DNA of 40,907 nt from Opitutaceae bacterium (GTDB lineage: Bacteria; Verrucomicrobiota; Verrucomicrobiia; Opitutales; Opitutaceae): assembly GCA_028281165.1 (NCBI GenBank), contig JANQKI010000226.1, positions 1-40,907 on the forward strand, written 5' to 3'. Below are positions 15,955 to 25,611 of the stretch, piece by piece. The stretch's first letter is position 1. Every line of letters begins with the position of its first letter. The notes under the pieces were generated by a model. It worked only from the letters and a program-made list of their open reading frames with translations. It did not search any database and was not told the DNA's origin. Both the position numbers and the translations under genes were made by a program.

Positions 15955-17910
15955 ATGCTAACCACATTGCGGAAAGGTCTAACCTCAACTTTAAGCGCCA
16001 TCTACTGTCTTCTTCTCCCAGTAGCTCATCAGGGATTCATTTCGGCGAATGAGACAAGTCCCTTCGGAGAAGGATGGGAACAACTGGATTCCGCCGTTAC
16101 AGGAAACTGGTGGGAAAAGGAACTGGAAGATCGATTCGCATGGACTGAGTTTATTAATGTTCCCAGGGACGAAGTCGTGGCCTTTGCCCTGTACACCCAT
16201 CAAGGCGATATCCTCAAACTATCGGCTCAGTTTTATCCGCTTATGCCTGGCGAAAAGCGCGAAGCTCGACTGGAGGTTCAGCGAAAGGGCAAATGGGTGG
16301 AAATCGCAGAGGAGCCGATAATTGAAGTGGGCTGGTCTGCTCATTTCCGAATTGAGGAATGGGACAGCAAACGGAATGCTCGCTACCGAGTGCGGCATGG
16401 AGAAAATGCCGTATTTGAAGGGCTAATACGCCGCAATCCAATCAAGAAGAAAGAGATCGTCGTTGCATCGCTTTCGTGCAACGCCCGCCATGATCGAGGA
16501 GATCGCGATAGCATCGTTCGCAATCTGCAAAAGCAGGATCCTGATCTGGTCTTTTTCGCCGGCGATCAAAGCTACGACCATGCTCAACACACAGCCGCCT
16601 GGCTGCTCTGGGGAGAGCAGTTCAAGGAAATCATTCGCGATAGGCCGGTGGTTACGATTCCTGACGATCACGACATTGGGCAAGCCAACTTGTGGGGAGA
16701 AGGAGGCATAAAAGCTCCCAATCCTCAAGGTCCCGACGGGGGATACTACTATCCCCCCGAATACGTAAACATGGTTCAACGTTGCCAGACCTGGCATCTT
16801 CCCGACCCCTTTGACCCGGCGCCCATTAAAAGAGATATCAGTGTCTATTACACAGCGCTTAATGTCGGAGGTATCGACTTTGCCATTATCGAGGATCGTA
16901 AATTCAAGTCGGGACCCGCGGGAAAAATCCCTCAGATGGGGCCACGCCCAGACCATATCAACGACCCGAGCTACGACCGATTGGCAGTAGACTTGCCCGG
17001 ATTAAAACTGCTAGGGGATCGGCAGCTGCATTTTCTAAGGGAGTGGGGTCAGGACTGGACGAATACAGAAATGAAGGCAGTCCTTTCGCAAACTAATTTT
17101 TGTGGGGCGGTTCATTTGCACGGAAAGATGGAGGGACGCCTCCTGGCCGATCTGGACTGCAACGGCTGGCCACAAACCGGTCGTAACAAGGCTCTGAGGG
17201 AAATTCGTAGAGCGAATGCTGTCCACCTGGCTGGGGATCAACACCTTGCGGTAGTGGTACAACATGGAATCGATGCGTATCGAGATGGTCCTTACAGTTT
17301 TGTCAATCCAGCAATCGTGAATGAAGTGTACGGCCGCTGGTGGTGGCCAGAAGACGAACAAGCAGGAGCGAATCCCATTCCAAACTCTCCCCTCTCCTGG
17401 ACCGGCGACTATGAGGACGGTTTGGGAAACAAGATCACCATGCATGCCTACGCTAATCCTGAGGAAAATCTCGTTCGCGGCCGACTACCGGATGGAGGCA
17501 TCAAAAATAAAGCCGACGGATACGGGCTTATTCGATTCAACAAGCCAAATCAGACCATTACTTTCGAGTGTTGGCCGCGCATTGCCGACTTAAGAAAAGG
17601 AGACTCAGAACAATATCCAGGCTGGCCGATCACGATAACCGCAAAAGACGGTGATGGTCGCACAGCCCTGGGCTACTTGCCGGAGGTTATCTTTAAGAAA
17701 CTTAAGAATCCGGTCGTGCAGGTCATAGCCGAAAAGTCAGGGGACATTCTTTATACAAGACGAATATACGCTAAAAGTTTCGAAGCTCCGGTGTACTCGG
17801 AAGATAACTACACAATCAAGGTAGGACAGGATAAGCCAGATCGTTTCAAATTCACCAACGTGCGGATCGCGAAAGAGGACTCGAAGCCGATCAGCTTGCC
17901 TCACATGTAG
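15955..17910 (+). CDS. Secreted PhoD-like metallophosphatase
   Basis: A 651-aa protein with N-terminal signal (STLSAIYCLLLPVAHQG) and a PhoD-like metallophosphoesterase domain. Metal-binding motifs appear in order: ASLSCNARHDR, FFAGDQSYDHAQ, VTIPDDHDIGQANLWGEGG and HLAGDQHLAVV, followed by a C-terminal beta domain with FVNPAIVNEVYGRWW. Family members cleave phosphomono- or phosphodiesters in the periplasm or outside the cell with Ca/Fe-type metal centres. The exact substrate of this large planctomycete/verrucomicrobial-style branch is not known. It stands alone between divergent and long intergenic regions. I found no PHO-box repeats directly upstream, so phosphate regulation is not indicated by sequence. 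Confidence 0.9.
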   Translation: MLTTLRKGLTSTLSAIYCLLLPVAHQGFISANETSPFGEGWEQLDSAVTGNWWEKELEDRFAWTEFINVPRDEVVAFALYTHQGDILKLSAQFYPLMPGEKREARLEVQRKGKWVEIAEEPIIEVGWSAHFRIEEWDSKRNARYRVRHGENAVFEGLIRRNPIKKKEIVVASLSCNARHDRGDRDSIVRNLQKQDPDLVFFAGDQSYDHAQHTAAWLLWGEQFKEIIRDRPVVTIPDDHDIGQANLWGEGGIKAPNPQGPDGGYYYPPEYVNMVQRCQTWHLPDPFDPAPIKRDISVYYTALNVGGIDFAIIEDRKFKSGPAGKIPQMGPRPDHINDPSYDRLAVDLPGLKLLGDRQLHFLREWGQDWTNTEMKAVLSQTNFCGAVHLHGKMEGRLLADLDCNGWPQTGRNKALREIRRANAVHLAGDQHLAVVVQHGIDAYRDGPYSFVNPAIVNEVYGRWWWPEDEQAGANPIPNSPLSWTGDYEDGLGNKITMHAYANPEENLVRGRLPDGGIKNKADGYGLIRFNKPNQTITFECWPRIADLRKGDSEQYPGWPITITAKDGDGRTALGYLPEVIFKKLKNPVVQVIAEKSGDILYTRRIYAKSFEAPVYSEDNYTIKVGQDKPDRFKFTNVRIAKEDSKPISLPHM

Positions 17911-18315
17911 AGCTCCGAAGCGCTGTAAAAGCTTATTTGAGCAAAAAATACCCTGATTTTTGAGAAATAATAAGCAAAGGAACCAAGCCTTAGCAGAGTG
18001 AAGCACTACAAGCTATTGATCGCCAAATAGTTATATCTTAATTTATACGTATTTCTAAGTCGAGAAATTGAGTTGTTCTCCTCTCAAATTGGAAATGCCA
18101 GAGGAATTCTTAGACTGATTCCGGACAAAACCTTCAGATTCATTACTGTAACGGCCCCAGTTACAATAGGGTAATGGCTAAATGCTATTCAGTGTATTCT
18201 CCCTCTTTTGTTCAATTATACTTAATGAATACCGTAACCCATGTGGTAACACCTCCAAGAGGATGCGTGAAAACACCAATGTTTGCGAGTATCAATCTCC
18301 AAGAAAATATTACAG
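17911..18315. other. Intergenic region upstream of the chemotaxis operon
   Basis: About 405 bp of AT-rich DNA between the phosphatase stop and the first chemotaxis gene. It must contain the promoter of the che operon; TATACT at 18217-18222 is a possible -10, but no good -35 stands at the right distance. Several GTAAC words occur (near 18148, 18235 and 18248). A frame starting at 18174 looks like chance. No terminator with a U-tract was found. Confidence 0.4.
18147..18165. promoter_or_regulatory. Inverted repeat upstream of che operon, possible operator
   Basis: TGTAAC-N7-GTTACA is a perfect 6-bp inverted repeat, about 150 bp before the first chemotaxis gene. Related GTAAC words recur downstream before the start codon. 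It may be a binding site for a regulator of the che operon. The arms are short, so chance cannot be excluded. Confidence 0.28.
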
Positions 18316-18684
18316 ATGAGCAAAAGGATAATGACAGTAGACGATGCGGCCACGATGCGGAAAATGGTTCGCTTTACCCTAAAGCCTACTGGGCACGAAA
18401 TTCTCGAAGCATCCGACGGTAGCGAAGCGCTGACGACTTTGCGACAGCAACCAGTCGATCTCGTCATCACAGACGTCAATATGCCGAACATGAACGGCAT
18501 CGAGCTTACTAGAGAGCTCAGGGCCTTACCCAGCTACAGAAACGTCCCCATCATCTTGCTCACAACCGAGTCGGATCCCGAGAAGAAAAACCAGGGGAGA
18601 GCTGCGGGAGCGACCGGTTGGATTGTGAAGCCATTTAATCAGGAGCAGCTACTCTCGGTTGTAACCAAAGTTCTACCCAACTAG
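18316..18684 (+). CDS. cheY: Chemotaxis response regulator CheY
   Basis: A 122-aa single-domain receiver. The start is set at ATG 18316 (MSKRIMTVDD) because the longer frame from a TTG at 18283 adds residues not expected for CheY. Key residues are present: acidic pair Asp9/Asp10 in TVDDAATM, phospho-acceptor Asp53 in VITDVNMPN, Thr in ILLTTESD and Lys105 in WIVKPF. CheA-derived phosphate on Asp53 should switch binding to a motility target (flagellar motor or other). It is the first gene of the che operon, 4 bp before cheA. No motility genes are in the window, so the output organelle is unknown. Confidence 0.93.
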   Translation: MSKRIMTVDDAATMRKMVRFTLKPTGHEILEASDGSEALTTLRQQPVDLVITDVNMPNMNGIELTRELRALPSYRNVPIILLTTESDPEKKNQGRAAGATGWIVKPFNQEQLLSVVTKVLPN

Positions 18685-18688
18685 CGCC

Positions 18689-20971
18689 ATGTCCGACTCG
18701 CCATCCAACAGGGAACTGCAGAAGGAGCTGATAAAGGATTTCATAATCGAAAGCTCCGAAGGTCTAGATTTCTTCGATAACGAACTGCTGACGTTCGAAA
18801 CCGAGGGTGATCTAGAGCAAATGAATAATGTATTCAGGATAATACATACAATAAAGGGTACGGCAGGCTGCCTTGGTCTGAACAACATCGAGAAAATCGC
18901 TCACTCAGGAGAAAATCTGCTCAGTCAGCTAAGGGATGGGAAGATTCAAGTTAATCAGGAAATGGTAACCAGCCTGCTAAATCTTTCCGACGTCCTCAAA
19001 GAGTCCATACAGACACTGGAAAGGACAGGAAGCGATAGTGGAAACAAGCACTGCAGCATACTAGAAAAGATGGAAGGGCTTCTGGCCAGGAATCCAGAAG
19101 ATTCCGAGCAAGCAAAGATGGAGGATCCAGGCTGGGGGCTTTTTGATGAGGAATCCGAAGAAGAGAAACACGCTTCCGCTAAAGGCGAGGATCAAGAGGA
19201 TGATGGAGATTCGGCAGCGATTGAGAATTCCACTACAGAAGAGGAAAACCTAGCTTCATTACTAGCGGCTGGAAAAACCAATCTAGCGGAGAGCACCATT
19301 CGGGTAGACGTGTCGCAGCTCGATAAGGTGATGAACATGGTGGGAGAACTGGTGCTCGCTCGCAACCAGATCGTAGTCAACACCACAAACCGAGACGAAG
19401 CGGCTCTGCTTACCGCCTCGCAGAGATTGAATATCATCACAACCGAATTGCAGGAGAGTGTAATGAAAACACGGATGCAGCCAATCGGGAACGTGTTCAG
19501 AAAATTTCCCAAAATCGTACGAGATGTGGCCAATGAACTCGGCAAGGAAGTTCAATTGACCATGGATGGTCACGAGACGGAACTGGATCGAACCATCATT
19601 GAAGCTATCAAAGATCCGCTCACCCATATCGTACGGAATGCCATCGATCACGGAATCGAAACTCCAGACGATCGAGTCGTAGCGAGTAAGGCAAAGGAAG
19701 GAAAGCTTTCTCTAGGGGCCTATCATGAAGGAGGCCAAATTGTGATTGAGATTACGGATGACGGCAAAGGCATCGACATAGAGAAAGTCCGGGAAACCGC
19801 TTCCCAAAAGGGCATCATCAATAGCAGTCAAGCCGGCTCGATGAGCGAAAAGGAAGTGATCAACCTCGTTTTTCAACCCGGATTCTCAACTGCGGGAAAA
19901 GTATCCAATGTTTCAGGGCGCGGCGTAGGCATGGATGTCGTTAAGACAAACATCGAAAAAACCGGGGGATCGATCGATGTCTCCACGAATTCAGGACTAG
20001 GGACTACCATAAAAATTAAGATTCCACTCACTCTAGCCATCATCCCGGCCCTGATCGTGACCAGCGCGGATGAACGTTTCGCCATCCCGCAGATAAGTCT
20101 GCTAGAACTCGTTCGACTTGAGGGCGAACAAGCCAAAGAGGGCATTGAGATGCTCTACGGATCGCCTGTACATCGATTGCGCGGGAAGCTCCTTCCTCTG
20201 GTTTATCTCAACCATGAACTTCAGATTTCTTCGCCAAAGAAAGAACTAGAAAGCGATGAAGACACTGTCGTAAACATTGTAGTCCTGCAAGCAGACGGAC
20301 GCCAGTTTGGCTTAGTGGTCGACGCCATAAACGACACAGAGGAAATCGTCGTCAAACCTCTTGGAAAACAGCTTAAAGGCATTTCTTCCTTTGCCGGAGC
20401 AACGATCATGGGAGACGGCAAGGTCGCTCTAATTCTGGACGTCCTAGGAATCGCTCTGCGCGCGAGTGTGGTAACGGAATCGCGAACCCTGACGAGCGCA
20501 AGCGAAGCGGAGAAAACCGAAACCGAGTCCGACACCATGCAAACCCTATTGTTATTCACTGTAGGAGAGGATCGACGTATGGCTATTCCGCTTTCTGAAG
20601 CGGCTAGATTGGAGAAATTCTCGTCAGAGCAAATTGAATACACAGGCGAACAGAAGGTCGTTCAATATAGAGATGATATAATGCCTCTCTTCGACGTAGA
20701 GGAGCTCGTTTTAGATCGAAAGCAAATCTCCGATAGCAAGCAAAACGATACTCTGGAAGTCGTCGTCTATTCTCAGGCGGGACGCAACTACGGTTTGATT
20801 GTAGGCAGCATAAAGGATATCGTCTACGAAAGCGCCTCGATAAGTTACCAGTCTGACAGAATGGGTGTTTTAGGAAGCATCGTCGTCCAAGGAAAAGTAA
20901 CGGATTTGCTCAGTGTATCCCAAATTGTAGAACAACACAGCATTCCTGAATCCAATGCATTAGCCAGCTAA
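18689..20971 (+). CDS. cheA: Chemotaxis histidine kinase CheA with two CheW-like domains
   Basis: A 760-aa protein. The HPt domain (P1) comprises residues 1-105 with phosphorylatable His53 in RIIHTIKGTAG. No room is left for a folded P2 domain. An acidic linker (~130-200) contains the short motif GWGLFDEE, which might serve as a docking peptide. The dimerisation domain (P3) starts at STIRVDVSQLDKVMNMVGEL. The ATPase domain (P4) has the N-box HIVRNAIDHG (Asn317) and G1 box DDGKGID (from Asp357). Two successive CheW-like domains follow, about 440-600 and 612-755, where E. coli CheA has one. The second could bind receptor arrays or extra CheW. It phosphorylates CheY and CheB. It lies 4 bp after cheY and 12 bp before cheW. 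Confidence 0.95.
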   Translation: MSDSPSNRELQKELIKDFIIESSEGLDFFDNELLTFETEGDLEQMNNVFRIIHTIKGTAGCLGLNNIEKIAHSGENLLSQLRDGKIQVNQEMVTSLLNLSDVLKESIQTLERTGSDSGNKHCSILEKMEGLLARNPEDSEQAKMEDPGWGLFDEESEEEKHASAKGEDQEDDGDSAAIENSTTEEENLASLLAAGKTNLAESTIRVDVSQLDKVMNMVGELVLARNQIVVNTTNRDEAALLTASQRLNIITTELQESVMKTRMQPIGNVFRKFPKIVRDVANELGKEVQLTMDGHETELDRTIIEAIKDPLTHIVRNAIDHGIETPDDRVVASKAKEGKLSLGAYHEGGQIVIEITDDGKGIDIEKVRETASQKGIINSSQAGSMSEKEVINLVFQPGFSTAGKVSNVSGRGVGMDVVKTNIEKTGGSIDVSTNSGLGTTIKIKIPLTLAIIPALIVTSADERFAIPQISLLELVRLEGEQAKEGIEMLYGSPVHRLRGKLLPLVYLNHELQISSPKKELESDEDTVVNIVVLQADGRQFGLVVDAINDTEEIVVKPLGKQLKGISSFAGATIMGDGKVALILDVLGIALRASVVTESRTLTSASEAEKTETESDTMQTLLLFTVGEDRRMAIPLSEAARLEKFSSEQIEYTGEQKVVQYRDDIMPLFDVEELVLDRKQISDSKQNDTLEVVVYSQAGRNYGLIVGSIKDIVYESASISYQSDRMGVLGSIVVQGKVTDLLSVSQIVEQHSIPESNALAS

Positions 20972-20983
20972 TCTTATCCATAC

Positions 20984-21433
20984 ATGAAACAGTTTTGCAC
21001 ATTCTTTCTCGATGATATGCTTTTTGGCGTCGACGTCCTCGAAGTGCAGGAAGTCATTCTTTACCAAGAAATGACCTGCGTTCCGCTTGCGCCCATGTCG
21101 GTGCAAGGGCTTATCAATCTGCGGGGCCAAATCGTTACCGCTATCGATCTCCGAGAACGCATGGGACTTGCCCCAAGAGATATTGAAGAAGATCCGAAGA
21201 ATATCGTTGTTCAAACGGAAGACGGAGCGGTCAGCCTACTCGTAGACGAAATAGGAGATGTCATCGAACCAGATGAGGACAGTTTCGAAGCGGCTCCAGA
21301 AACTCTTACCGATATCGCCCGCCACATGGTAGATGGGGTCTATAAACTGGATGGCCGTCTTTTGATTATTCTCAATGTTAGAGCCACCTTAGATCTAAAT
21401 CAGGCTGTTAGCTCAGAATGGATACAAAACTAA
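20984..21433 (+). CDS. cheW: Chemotaxis coupling protein CheW
   Basis: A 149-aa single-domain CheW (KQFCTFFLDDMLFGVDVLEV, LINLRGQIVTAIDLRERMGL, VSLLVDEIGDVIE). It links the CheA P5-like domains to receptor tips. It sits between cheA and the receptor gene in the same direction. Its length is slightly below E. coli CheW (167 aa), with all core strands present. There is no Shine-Dalgarno sequence. Confidence 0.95.
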   Translation: MKQFCTFFLDDMLFGVDVLEVQEVILYQEMTCVPLAPMSVQGLINLRGQIVTAIDLRERMGLAPRDIEEDPKNIVVQTEDGAVSLLVDEIGDVIEPDEDSFEAAPETLTDIARHMVDGVYKLDGRLLIILNVRATLDLNQAVSSEWIQN

Positions 21434-21470
21434 TTTACTCAATTGAAATCAAAATCGCCATATCTTAAAA

Positions 21471-23129
21471 ATGAATACAGCAACGAAATCCAATCGAATG
21501 AAAACTGCCGGTAAATCGAACACAAGCAATGCTCGTCGTTCCGGCCCATCAGCCAGAGATGTTGAAAAGGACATCTCGGATCTTAAAGGACAGATCGACG
21601 CCATTAATAAGTCTCAGGCCGTCATCGAATTCGACCTCGAAGGTATAATCTTGAAGGCCAATGATAATTTTCTCAAGGCCATGGGCTACGAAATCGAGGA
21701 AATTCAAGGTAAGCATCATAGAATCTTCGTGGAGTCGGAAACGCGCGAATCCGAAGAGTACAAAGAATTCTGGCAAAAACTGAAAAGAGGTGAGTTTCAA
21801 GCTGCGGAATATAAACGAATAGCAAAAGGGGGAAGAGAGATTTGGATACAAGCATCGTACAACCCCATTAAGGATCTCAGCGGGCAGCCCTTCAAGATTG
21901 TCAAGTTCGCTACCGATATCACTCAACAGAAACTGGAAAACATTAACGGCCAAAGACAACTAGAAGAAATCAATCGCACGCAAGCCGTTATCGAGTTTAC
22001 TGGAAAGGGTATTATAACGCACGCCAACGAGAACTTCCTTAGCACGATGGGCTATCGGCTCGAAGAAATCCAAGGCAAGCATCATAGCATGTTCGTCGAA
22101 GCGGAATATCGCGAAAGCGAGGAGTACAAGCGTTTCTGGGAAGACCTCAGTGATGGAAAATTTCAAACTGCGGAGTTCAAGCGTGTCGGAAAAGGAGGAA
22201 AAGAAATCTGGATACAAGCTACCTATAATCCAGTGATCGATATAAATGGCAAGACATGCAAGGTGACGAAATTCGCCCAGAATATCACAGCTCGGAAGAA
22301 GGCTGAAGCGGAACTGAAGGATACACTACGTATAATCGGCCGTAATGCTCAAGCGCTTACATCCTCATCCGTACAGCTATCAGCCACGGCTCAACAAATG
22401 TCGTCAAACTCGGAAGAAACATCTAAGCAATCCGAGATCGCTACTGAATCCTCCAAGCAAGTCAGTAAGAACGTTGAAACAGTAGCAGCCAGCGCTGAAG
22501 AGATGAGCGCGACGGTCAAGGAAGTCGCCAAAAACGCTGCCGATGCGGCAAATATCGCCTCCACCGCTGTGGAGGTTGCCGAAAACACGAACTCCACCGT
22601 TAGCAAGTTGGGGGAAAGCTCGGACGAGATAGGAAAAGTCATCAAAGTCATCACGTCCATCGCGCAACAGACGAATCTGCTCGCCCTCAATGCCACCATA
22701 GAGGCAGCCCGAGCCGGAGAAGCAGGCAAGGGCTTTGCAGTGGTAGCGAACGAAGTAAAGGAACTGGCTAAACAAACTGCCAACGCCACAGAGGACATTA
22801 GTCAAAAGATCGAAGCGATTCAACAAGACACTAATGGAGCCGTAGACGGAATTGGGCAGATCAGCGAAATCATAAATCAGATAAACAGTATTCAAAATAG
22901 CATTGCAACAGCTGTCGAAGAGCAAGCCGCTACGACCAATGAGATCGCTCAAAGCGCTGCCGAAGCTGCTGAAGGCAGCACCGAAATTTCCAAGAATATA
23001 GCAAGCGTTTCAGAAGCCGCCCAAAGTACAGCTCAAGGCGCTTCCGAAACGCTCACTTCGTCCCAGCAACTCGCGACTCTAGCTGCCGAATTACAAGAGA
23101 TCGTAGACGGCTCGGGAATCGAACTCTAA
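21471..23129 (+). CDS. Soluble double-PAS chemoreceptor (MCP)
   Basis: A 552-aa chemoreceptor without signal or membrane helices, so it is cytoplasmic. After a ~40-residue basic tail come two PAS domains (about 45-155 and 165-280) that are near copies of each other: [22 protein letters not shown] versus [23 protein letters not shown], then [12 protein letters not shown] versus [12 protein letters not shown]. These point to a recent tandem duplication. The MCP signalling domain follows, with the hairpin tip [20 protein letters not shown] and Ala/Glu-rich methylation helices. There is no C-terminal NWETF-type tether. PAS domains of this class often bind small molecules or redox cofactors; the ligand here is unknown. 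Its place between cheW and cheB/cheR suggests it is the cognate receptor of this pathway. Confidence 0.93.
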   Translation: MNTATKSNRMKTAGKSNTSNARRSGPSARDVEKDISDLKGQIDAINKSQAVIEFDLEGIILKANDNFLKAMGYEIEEIQGKHHRIFVESETRESEEYKEFWQKLKRGEFQAAEYKRIAKGGREIWIQASYNPIKDLSGQPFKIVKFATDITQQKLENINGQRQLEEINRTQAVIEFTGKGIITHANENFLSTMGYRLEEIQGKHHSMFVEAEYRESEEYKRFWEDLSDGKFQTAEFKRVGKGGKEIWIQATYNPVIDINGKTCKVTKFAQNITARKKAEAELKDTLRIIGRNAQALTSSSVQLSATAQQMSSNSEETSKQSEIATESSKQVSKNVETVAASAEEMSATVKEVAKNAADAANIASTAVEVAENTNSTVSKLGESSDEIGKVIKVITSIAQQTNLLALNATIEAARAGEAGKGFAVVANEVKELAKQTANATEDISQKIEAIQQDTNGAVDGIGQISEIINQINSIQNSIATAVEEQAATTNEIAQSAAEAAEGSTEISKNIASVSEAAQSTAQGASETLTSSQQLATLAAELQEIVDGSGIEL

Positions 23130-23219
23130 CCCCGAGAAAGAGGATGCATTGCCTGGCTTTAGAACTGGGCGATGCGAGTCCTGATTTCCGAAGAGGGAGG
23201 AGAAAAATTCGCCTGCTCC

Positions 23220-23585
23220 ATGAAAACGCTCATCATCGATGATTCACCCATCTCGCGTCGCCTATTAAGGCTCATCCTCAAAGCTAACAATATCTCAACA
23301 CTTGAGGCTGCCAATGGCAGACAAGCCCTCAAAAGCCTTGAGCTCAATAGAGACCTCGATTGCGTTTTCATAGACTGGTGTATGCCCCAAATGTCTGGAT
23401 ACGAATTCATTAAGCGGGTCAAGGCGGATGAGAGATTCAAGAAAGTCAAACTGATAATGGTGACCGCTTGCGACATGGAGGAGGATATCGAGAAAATCTG
23501 GGCATTTGGTATAGACGACATTCTCCACAAGCCCATCAGTCGCAAATTAGTCGAAGATAAACTCAAGTTTCACGGACTAAACTAA
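23220..23585 (+). CDS. Second CheY-like receiver protein
   Basis: A 121-aa single receiver domain starting at the ATG 23220 (MKTLIIDDSPISRRLL). A longer frame from 23172 exists, and a purine-rich AGGGAGGAG lies 17 nt before 23220, so the start is not certain. Acidic pair IIDDS, phospho-acceptor Asp52 in FIDWCMPQMSG and Lys in ILHKPIS are present, so it should be phosphorylated by CheA. Two CheY proteins in one operon without a clear CheZ suggest that one acts as the motor signal and the other as a phosphate sink; which is which cannot be told. It lies 13 bp before cheB. Confidence 0.9.
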   Translation: MKTLIIDDSPISRRLLRLILKANNISTLEAANGRQALKSLELNRDLDCVFIDWCMPQMSGYEFIKRVKADERFKKVKLIMVTACDMEEDIEKIWAFGIDDILHKPISRKLVEDKLKFHGLN

Positions 23586-23598
23586 ACGCCATAGTAAA

Positions 23599-24687
23599 AT
23601 GGATACGGATAAAATTAAAGTATTGGTAGTAGACGATGCTGTAGTAATACGACGTATGGTCTCTGAAGTTATTGGTAGCGACCCTCATCTCGAAGTAGTG
23701 GGAGCCGCTGCCAACGGCAAAATAGCCTTGCGAAAAATCAGAGAGCACAATCCGGACGTCATCACTCTCGATATTGAGATGCCGGAAATGGATGGAATTA
23801 CTACCTTAAGAGAAATCCGAAAAACCAATAGAACTACGCCCATCATCATGCTGAGCTCTCTCACTAGAGCGGGAGCGGAAATGACTTTTGAAGCATTAGC
23901 TGCAGGGGCCACCGACTATTTGCCAAAGCCTTCCAGCATCGGAGATTTCATGGGGGCGCTAGAAGACATCAAGCGCATGCTGATCCCCAGAATAAAAGCT
24001 CACTTTCCCAATATCGCCCCGAAGGAAGTGTTCGGCCATTCGCTAATAAAAGAAAAGCCTTCTAGGAAACCAAGCATCAAGCCCACTGCGCCTCCACGGG
24101 CGATATGCGTAGGCGCCTCCACAGGAGGACCAAATGCTCTGGAGACTCTATTTACGGAGATAACAACACCGCTCAAAGCGCCTATTTTTATCGTTCAGCA
24201 TATGCCTCCTGTATTCACAAAAACCCTCGCCGACCGCCTGGATCGTATTTCTCGTAATAAATTCCAAGAGGCTGAACCTGATCAGCCCGTCGAGGAAGGC
24301 AACGTCTACGTCGCTCCGGGCGGAAAGCATATGGAGGTTCGACGCGTAAAAGAAAAGCCAAGAATTTTTCTTCATGAAGGACCGATGGTTAACTCGTGTC
24401 GGCCAGCAGTGGACATCCTATTCCAAAGCGCAGCTGAAACATATGGTTCCAAAGTTCTCGGTCTTGTATTGACCGGAATGGGACATGACGGACTTAAAGG
24501 CTGCCAGGCTTTGAAAGACGTGGGAGGACGAATCCTGGTGCAGGATAAAGCGACGTCGGTTGTCTGGGGCATGCCTCGCGCGGTATGGGAAGCGGAACTC
24601 GCTGATGAAATGCTTCCTTTGAAGGATATGCCTGCCGAAATCATGAATAGTTTTAGCAAACAACCTGCAGCATTGGGCAATCGCTAA
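23599..24687 (+). CDS. cheB: Chemotaxis protein-glutamate methylesterase CheB
   Basis: A 362-aa two-domain protein. The N-terminal receiver has acidic pair VVDDA and phospho-acceptor Asp58 in TLDIEMPEMDG. A linker of ~40 residues rich in Lys/Pro follows, then the methylesterase domain. Its catalytic triad is Ser174 in VGASTGGP, His201 in IVQHMPP and Asp297 in GMGHDG. It removes methyl groups from (or deamidates) receptor glutamates when phosphorylated by CheA, giving adaptation. cheR follows after 7 bp. Length and domain order are normal. Confidence 0.96.
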   Translation: MDTDKIKVLVVDDAVVIRRMVSEVIGSDPHLEVVGAAANGKIALRKIREHNPDVITLDIEMPEMDGITTLREIRKTNRTTPIIMLSSLTRAGAEMTFEALAAGATDYLPKPSSIGDFMGALEDIKRMLIPRIKAHFPNIAPKEVFGHSLIKEKPSRKPSIKPTAPPRAICVGASTGGPNALETLFTEITTPLKAPIFIVQHMPPVFTKTLADRLDRISRNKFQEAEPDQPVEEGNVYVAPGGKHMEVRRVKEKPRIFLHEGPMVNSCRPAVDILFQSAAETYGSKVLGLVLTGMGHDGLKGCQALKDVGGRILVQDKATSVVWGMPRAVWEAELADEMLPLKDMPAEIMNSFSKQPAALGNR

Positions 24688-24694
24688 TCACAAT

Positions 24695-25528
24695 ATGAGC
24701 CTATCCGCACCAGATTTTGACTACATTCGAGATTTAGCAGCCTCCAAAGCAGGCATTATCATCGATCACGGAAAAGAGTATTTGATCGAAGGTCGCCTAA
24801 ATTTGCTGGTCAAGACCAAAGGCTACGATTCCCTTTCATCGCTAATGAATGAATTGAAGAGAAATGCTGGATACAAGGGAATTCATGCGGAAACCGTTGA
24901 GGCTCTCACCATCAACGAGACCTCGTTCTTTCGCGATCCCCCAACCTTCGAATACATAAAGAAAAGCCTCCTGCCCTTTTTGATCGAGAAAAACGAGAAA
25001 AGCAAAAGAATCTCAATTTGGAGTGGAGCCAGCTCGACAGGACAAGAGATCTACAGCCTAGTCATCCTGATCAAAGAACACTTTCCCGAATTGGGGAACT
25101 GGAATATCGAGATTCTGGCTACCGATCTCTCTCGTCATGTCCTTTCCAAAGCAAAGCAAGGAATTTATACCAGATTCGAGGTAAACCGAGGGCTGCCGCA
25201 AGACCTTAAGACAAAGTATTTCGATCCAATCGAAGGCGAAGCTTGGCAATTGAGGGAAGAATTCCGATCGATGGTTCAGTTCGAGGAACTCAACCTGATC
25301 AACAGATGGCCCATGACTCAAAGCTTCGACCTTATTTTGCTAAGGAACGTACTTATATATTTCAAAGCCGACATTAAAAAACGAATACTATCTAAAGTAA
25401 AGGAACGCATTGCTCCGCACGGTCAACTCATCCTAGGATCCACCGAGACAACAATCAATGTGGATAGCGACTGGAGGACAGTGGGCGACCGCATATGCGC
25501 TAGTTACTGTCTGGATGATCAAAATTGA
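24695..25528 (+). CDS. cheR: Chemotaxis protein methyltransferase CheR
   Basis: A 277-aa CheR with the N-terminal helical domain (DYIRDLAASKAGIII) and the SAM-dependent catalytic domain. The cofactor site is read in IWSGASSTGQEIYSL (usually ASSTGEE), the conserved ETSFFRDPPTFEYIKK segment is near residue 72, and LILLRNVLIYF is near residue 211. It methylates receptor glutamates opposite CheB. The protein lacks TPR or pentapeptide-binding extensions. The coiled-coil gene follows in the same direction. Confidence 0.95.
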   Translation: MSLSAPDFDYIRDLAASKAGIIIDHGKEYLIEGRLNLLVKTKGYDSLSSLMNELKRNAGYKGIHAETVEALTINETSFFRDPPTFEYIKKSLLPFLIEKNEKSKRISIWSGASSTGQEIYSLVILIKEHFPELGNWNIEILATDLSRHVLSKAKQGIYTRFEVNRGLPQDLKTKYFDPIEGEAWQLREEFRSMVQFEELNLINRWPMTQSFDLILLRNVLIYFKADIKKRILSKVKERIAPHGQLILGSTETTINVDSDWRTVGDRICASYCLDDQN

Positions 25529-25600
25529 AGTGTAAAATGGCGAGCAGGGCAAGGCGCATTCGGAATTCGACTGGAAATCTTATAAAGGTTTTCTGTCGCT

Positions 25601-25604
25601 GGAG
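25601..25604 (+). promoter_or_regulatory. Shine-Dalgarno deciding the start of the coiled-coil gene
   Basis: GGAG lies 7 nt before the ATG at 25612, the best-supported start of the long coiled-coil gene. Upstream in-frame candidates (TTG at 25525 overlapping the cheR stop, ATG at 25537) lack such a site and would add an atypical basic segment. Confidence 0.5.
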
Positions 25605-25611
25605 TGTCGCC

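Noticed and set aside
18174..18422. 82-codon frame before cheY
   Set aside because: Overlaps cheY in another frame and resembles no known protein.
22404..22952. Long minus-strand frame inside the chemoreceptor gene
   Set aside because: Antisense to a strongly conserved MCP signalling domain; low-complexity shadow.
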